DNA from: JAVWPP01 sp036635835
Lineage (GTDB): Bacteria > Bacillota > Clostridia > TANB77 > CAG-465
Length of the DNA: 14,705 nucleotides
Reading direction: 5' to 3'
NCBI GenBank assembly: GCA_036635835.1
Contig: JAVWPP010000028.1
Location: forward strand, 1-14,705
The notes under the pieces are model-generated. The model ran no database searches, was not told the origin of the DNA, and saw only the letters and a program-made list of their open reading frames with translations. Position numbers and translations under genes: made by a program. Within the stretch, counting starts at the first letter, position 1. Each line of letters opens with the position of its first letter. Shown in pieces: positions 13,673 to 14,705 of this stretch.

Positions 13673-14705
13673 TTAGTTTGCAACTCCATGCCTAACTTGC
13701 ATAGTGTCTCTAGAAATAAGATCAAAAGCATAACCCATGTCTTTGCAGTATCGTATATATGCTTCTGCGCCTGCAATAGTAGAGGTTTTAGCGCTTGCAT
13801 CATGCATAAGCGGAACAACAGTATTTGTATATATATTAGTGCCTTGTATAAGATTCTTACTAATTAAATAAGAAGAAATATTACCGCTAGCATCTCTAGA
13901 ATCTACGTTCCAATCAAAATAAGAATAGCCTCTATCTATAGACTCCTTCACAAGCCTGCTCATAATCCCTTTGTTTATGCCCCTACTTACAGTATTAGAA
14001 GAGCCGCCAGCAAATCTAAATATGTTAACATCCTTGCCGGTTATCTCCTTTATCTTAGCTCTAGTTGCTTCAATATCTTTGAAGAAGTTTTCAGAAGAGC
14101 TATATATTTCTTTGTAGTTATGATAGTAGCAGTGAATATATATTGCATGTCCCTCGTCTGAGGCTCTCTTTACAACATCTCTGTATCCATCTAGCTGAGA
14201 ACCTATAACAAAAAAAGTTGCTTTTACGTTATTTTTTTTAAGCATATCTAATAAAGCAGGTGTAACTTTAGACGGACCATCATCGAAAGTTAGATATATA
14301 GTCTTAACATTCTTTGGCTTTGGCTTTTCTAAAACTGTAACAGTTCTTGTAGCTTCCGCAGCGTTTAAACTCTTGTCTGTAGCGCTGTATTTTACCGTAT
14401 ATTTGCCTTTTACAGCTGTATTTAGATTAGTATCTATTATAATCTTATCTGAAACGTCTAAATCTACGTCATCTATGGCTTTTGCGCCAAGTTCTACATA
14501 TGTATCCCCCTCTGTAATACTAACCTCTATTTCGCCATTTAAAGAGATTTTAGGAGGCACTTTATCTACAACTATAACTTTCCTAGTATCTGTAACCTCT
14601 TTCTTGCCTTTTAGATTTCTAGCACTGTATTTTACAGTATATGTACCCGGAGCTTTAGTATCTAAATTACTTGAATCTATATGCACATTAACCTTTTTAG
14701 ATTTG
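13673..14705 (-). CDS. polysaccharide deacetylase with Ig-like repeats (N-terminus off the window)
   Basis: The frame is open to the right edge (KSKKVNVHIDSS at the border), so the start is missing; the GTG at 14686 is internal. The visible 344 residues hold two DUF5011-type Ig-like repeats (PGTYTVKYSARN; KVPPKISLNG to GKYTVKYSATDKS), then a Pro/Lys linker, then a NodB deacetylase domain. That domain shows TFDDGPS (motif 1, about 14272-14292), IYIHCYYHNY (metal-binding His motif 2), RFAGGSSNTV (motif 3), FDWNVDSRDA (motif 4) and VPLMHDAS (motif 5), and ends DTMQVRHGVAN. All catalytic positions I expect (D-D, H-H, R, D, H) are present. The likely substrate is peptidoglycan GlcNAc or another surface glycan, outside the membrane. 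Repeats of this kind usually bind wall or extend the enzyme. Confidence 0.92.
   Translation of the reverse strand, partial: KSKKVNVHIDSSNLDTKAPGTYTVKYSARNLKGKKEVTDTRKVIVVDKVPPKISLNGEIEVSITEGDTYVELGAKAIDDVDLDVSDKIIIDTNLNTAVKGKYTVKYSATDKSLNAAEATRTVTVLEKPKPKNVKTIYLTFDDGPSKVTPALLDMLKKNNVKATFFVIGSQLDGYRDVVKRASDEGHAIYIHCYYHNYKEIYSSSENFFKDIEATRAKIKEITGKDVNIFRFAGGSSNTVSRGINKGIMSRLVKESIDRGYSYFDWNVDSRDASGNISSYLISKNLIQGTNIYTNTVVPLMHDASAKTSTIAGAEAYIRYCKDMGYAFDLISRDTMQVRHGVAN

Noticed and set aside
1..14705. TGA not used as a stop by any gene here, hinting at TGA recoding
   Set aside because: Only about a dozen gene ends are visible and no in-frame TGA is needed in any gene, so standard use of TGA cannot be excluded.

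Overview
The window is AT-rich DNA (roughly 30% GC by eye) with Firmicutes-type gene content: a SpoVB/MurJ-family flippase, HU, SmpB, the TsaE-TsaB-RimI cluster, a Lon-like AAA+ protease, and a polysaccharide deacetylase with Ig-like repeats. It most resembles an uncultured, Clostridia-like bacterium. The run of 100 Ns inside a tandem repeat indicates a draft or metagenome scaffold. All visible genes can be read with the standard bacterial code and end in TAA or TAG. Arginine is mostly AGA.

Layout. (1) Positions 1-5978, minus strand: four divergent paralogues of pseudopilin-like secreted proteins (A 4794-5978, B 3666-4784, C 850-3202 in two frames, D from 767 off the left edge). smpB sits between B and C with gaps of only 9-16 nt, so A-B-smpB-C looks like one transcript. 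D is separated from C by a long hairpin and may have its own promoter. (2) 5979-6283: an intergenic region with a purine-rich tract and the HU terminator. (3) 6284-8248, minus strand: HU and a SpoVB/MurJ-like flippase that is split between two frames. (4) 8249-8386: divergent promoters. (5) 8387-9974, plus strand: the tsaE-tsaB-rimI operon, closed by a terminator that overlaps the rimI stop codon. (6) 10087-10608, plus strand: an unrecognised 173-aa gene with its own promoter and terminator. (7) 10643-10914: a T-rich 32-bp tandem repeat, a 71-nt inverted-repeat element and the lon-like promoter. (8) 10933-13323, plus strand: the Lon-like protease. (9) 13324-13672: a terminator, a 15-bp tandem repeat holding the N gap, and a second copy of the 71-nt element. 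(10) 13673 to the right edge, minus strand: the C-terminal part of a cell-wall-type deacetylase.

The observation most worth following concerns the two split genes. Both need a +1 shift, and in both the shift falls exactly at an in-frame CGG codon (1808-1810 and 7394-7396). By my hand scan these are the only two in-frame CGG triplets among about 4,400 codons here. Skipping the C and reading the following GGN as glycine restores each full-length protein. In the flippase, the glycine falls where I recall a conserved Gly in SpoVB relatives. This suggests CGG is unassigned or starved in this organism and that ribosomes shift +1 there, either programmed or tolerated. Two assembly errors landing on CGG by chance is the competing explanation.
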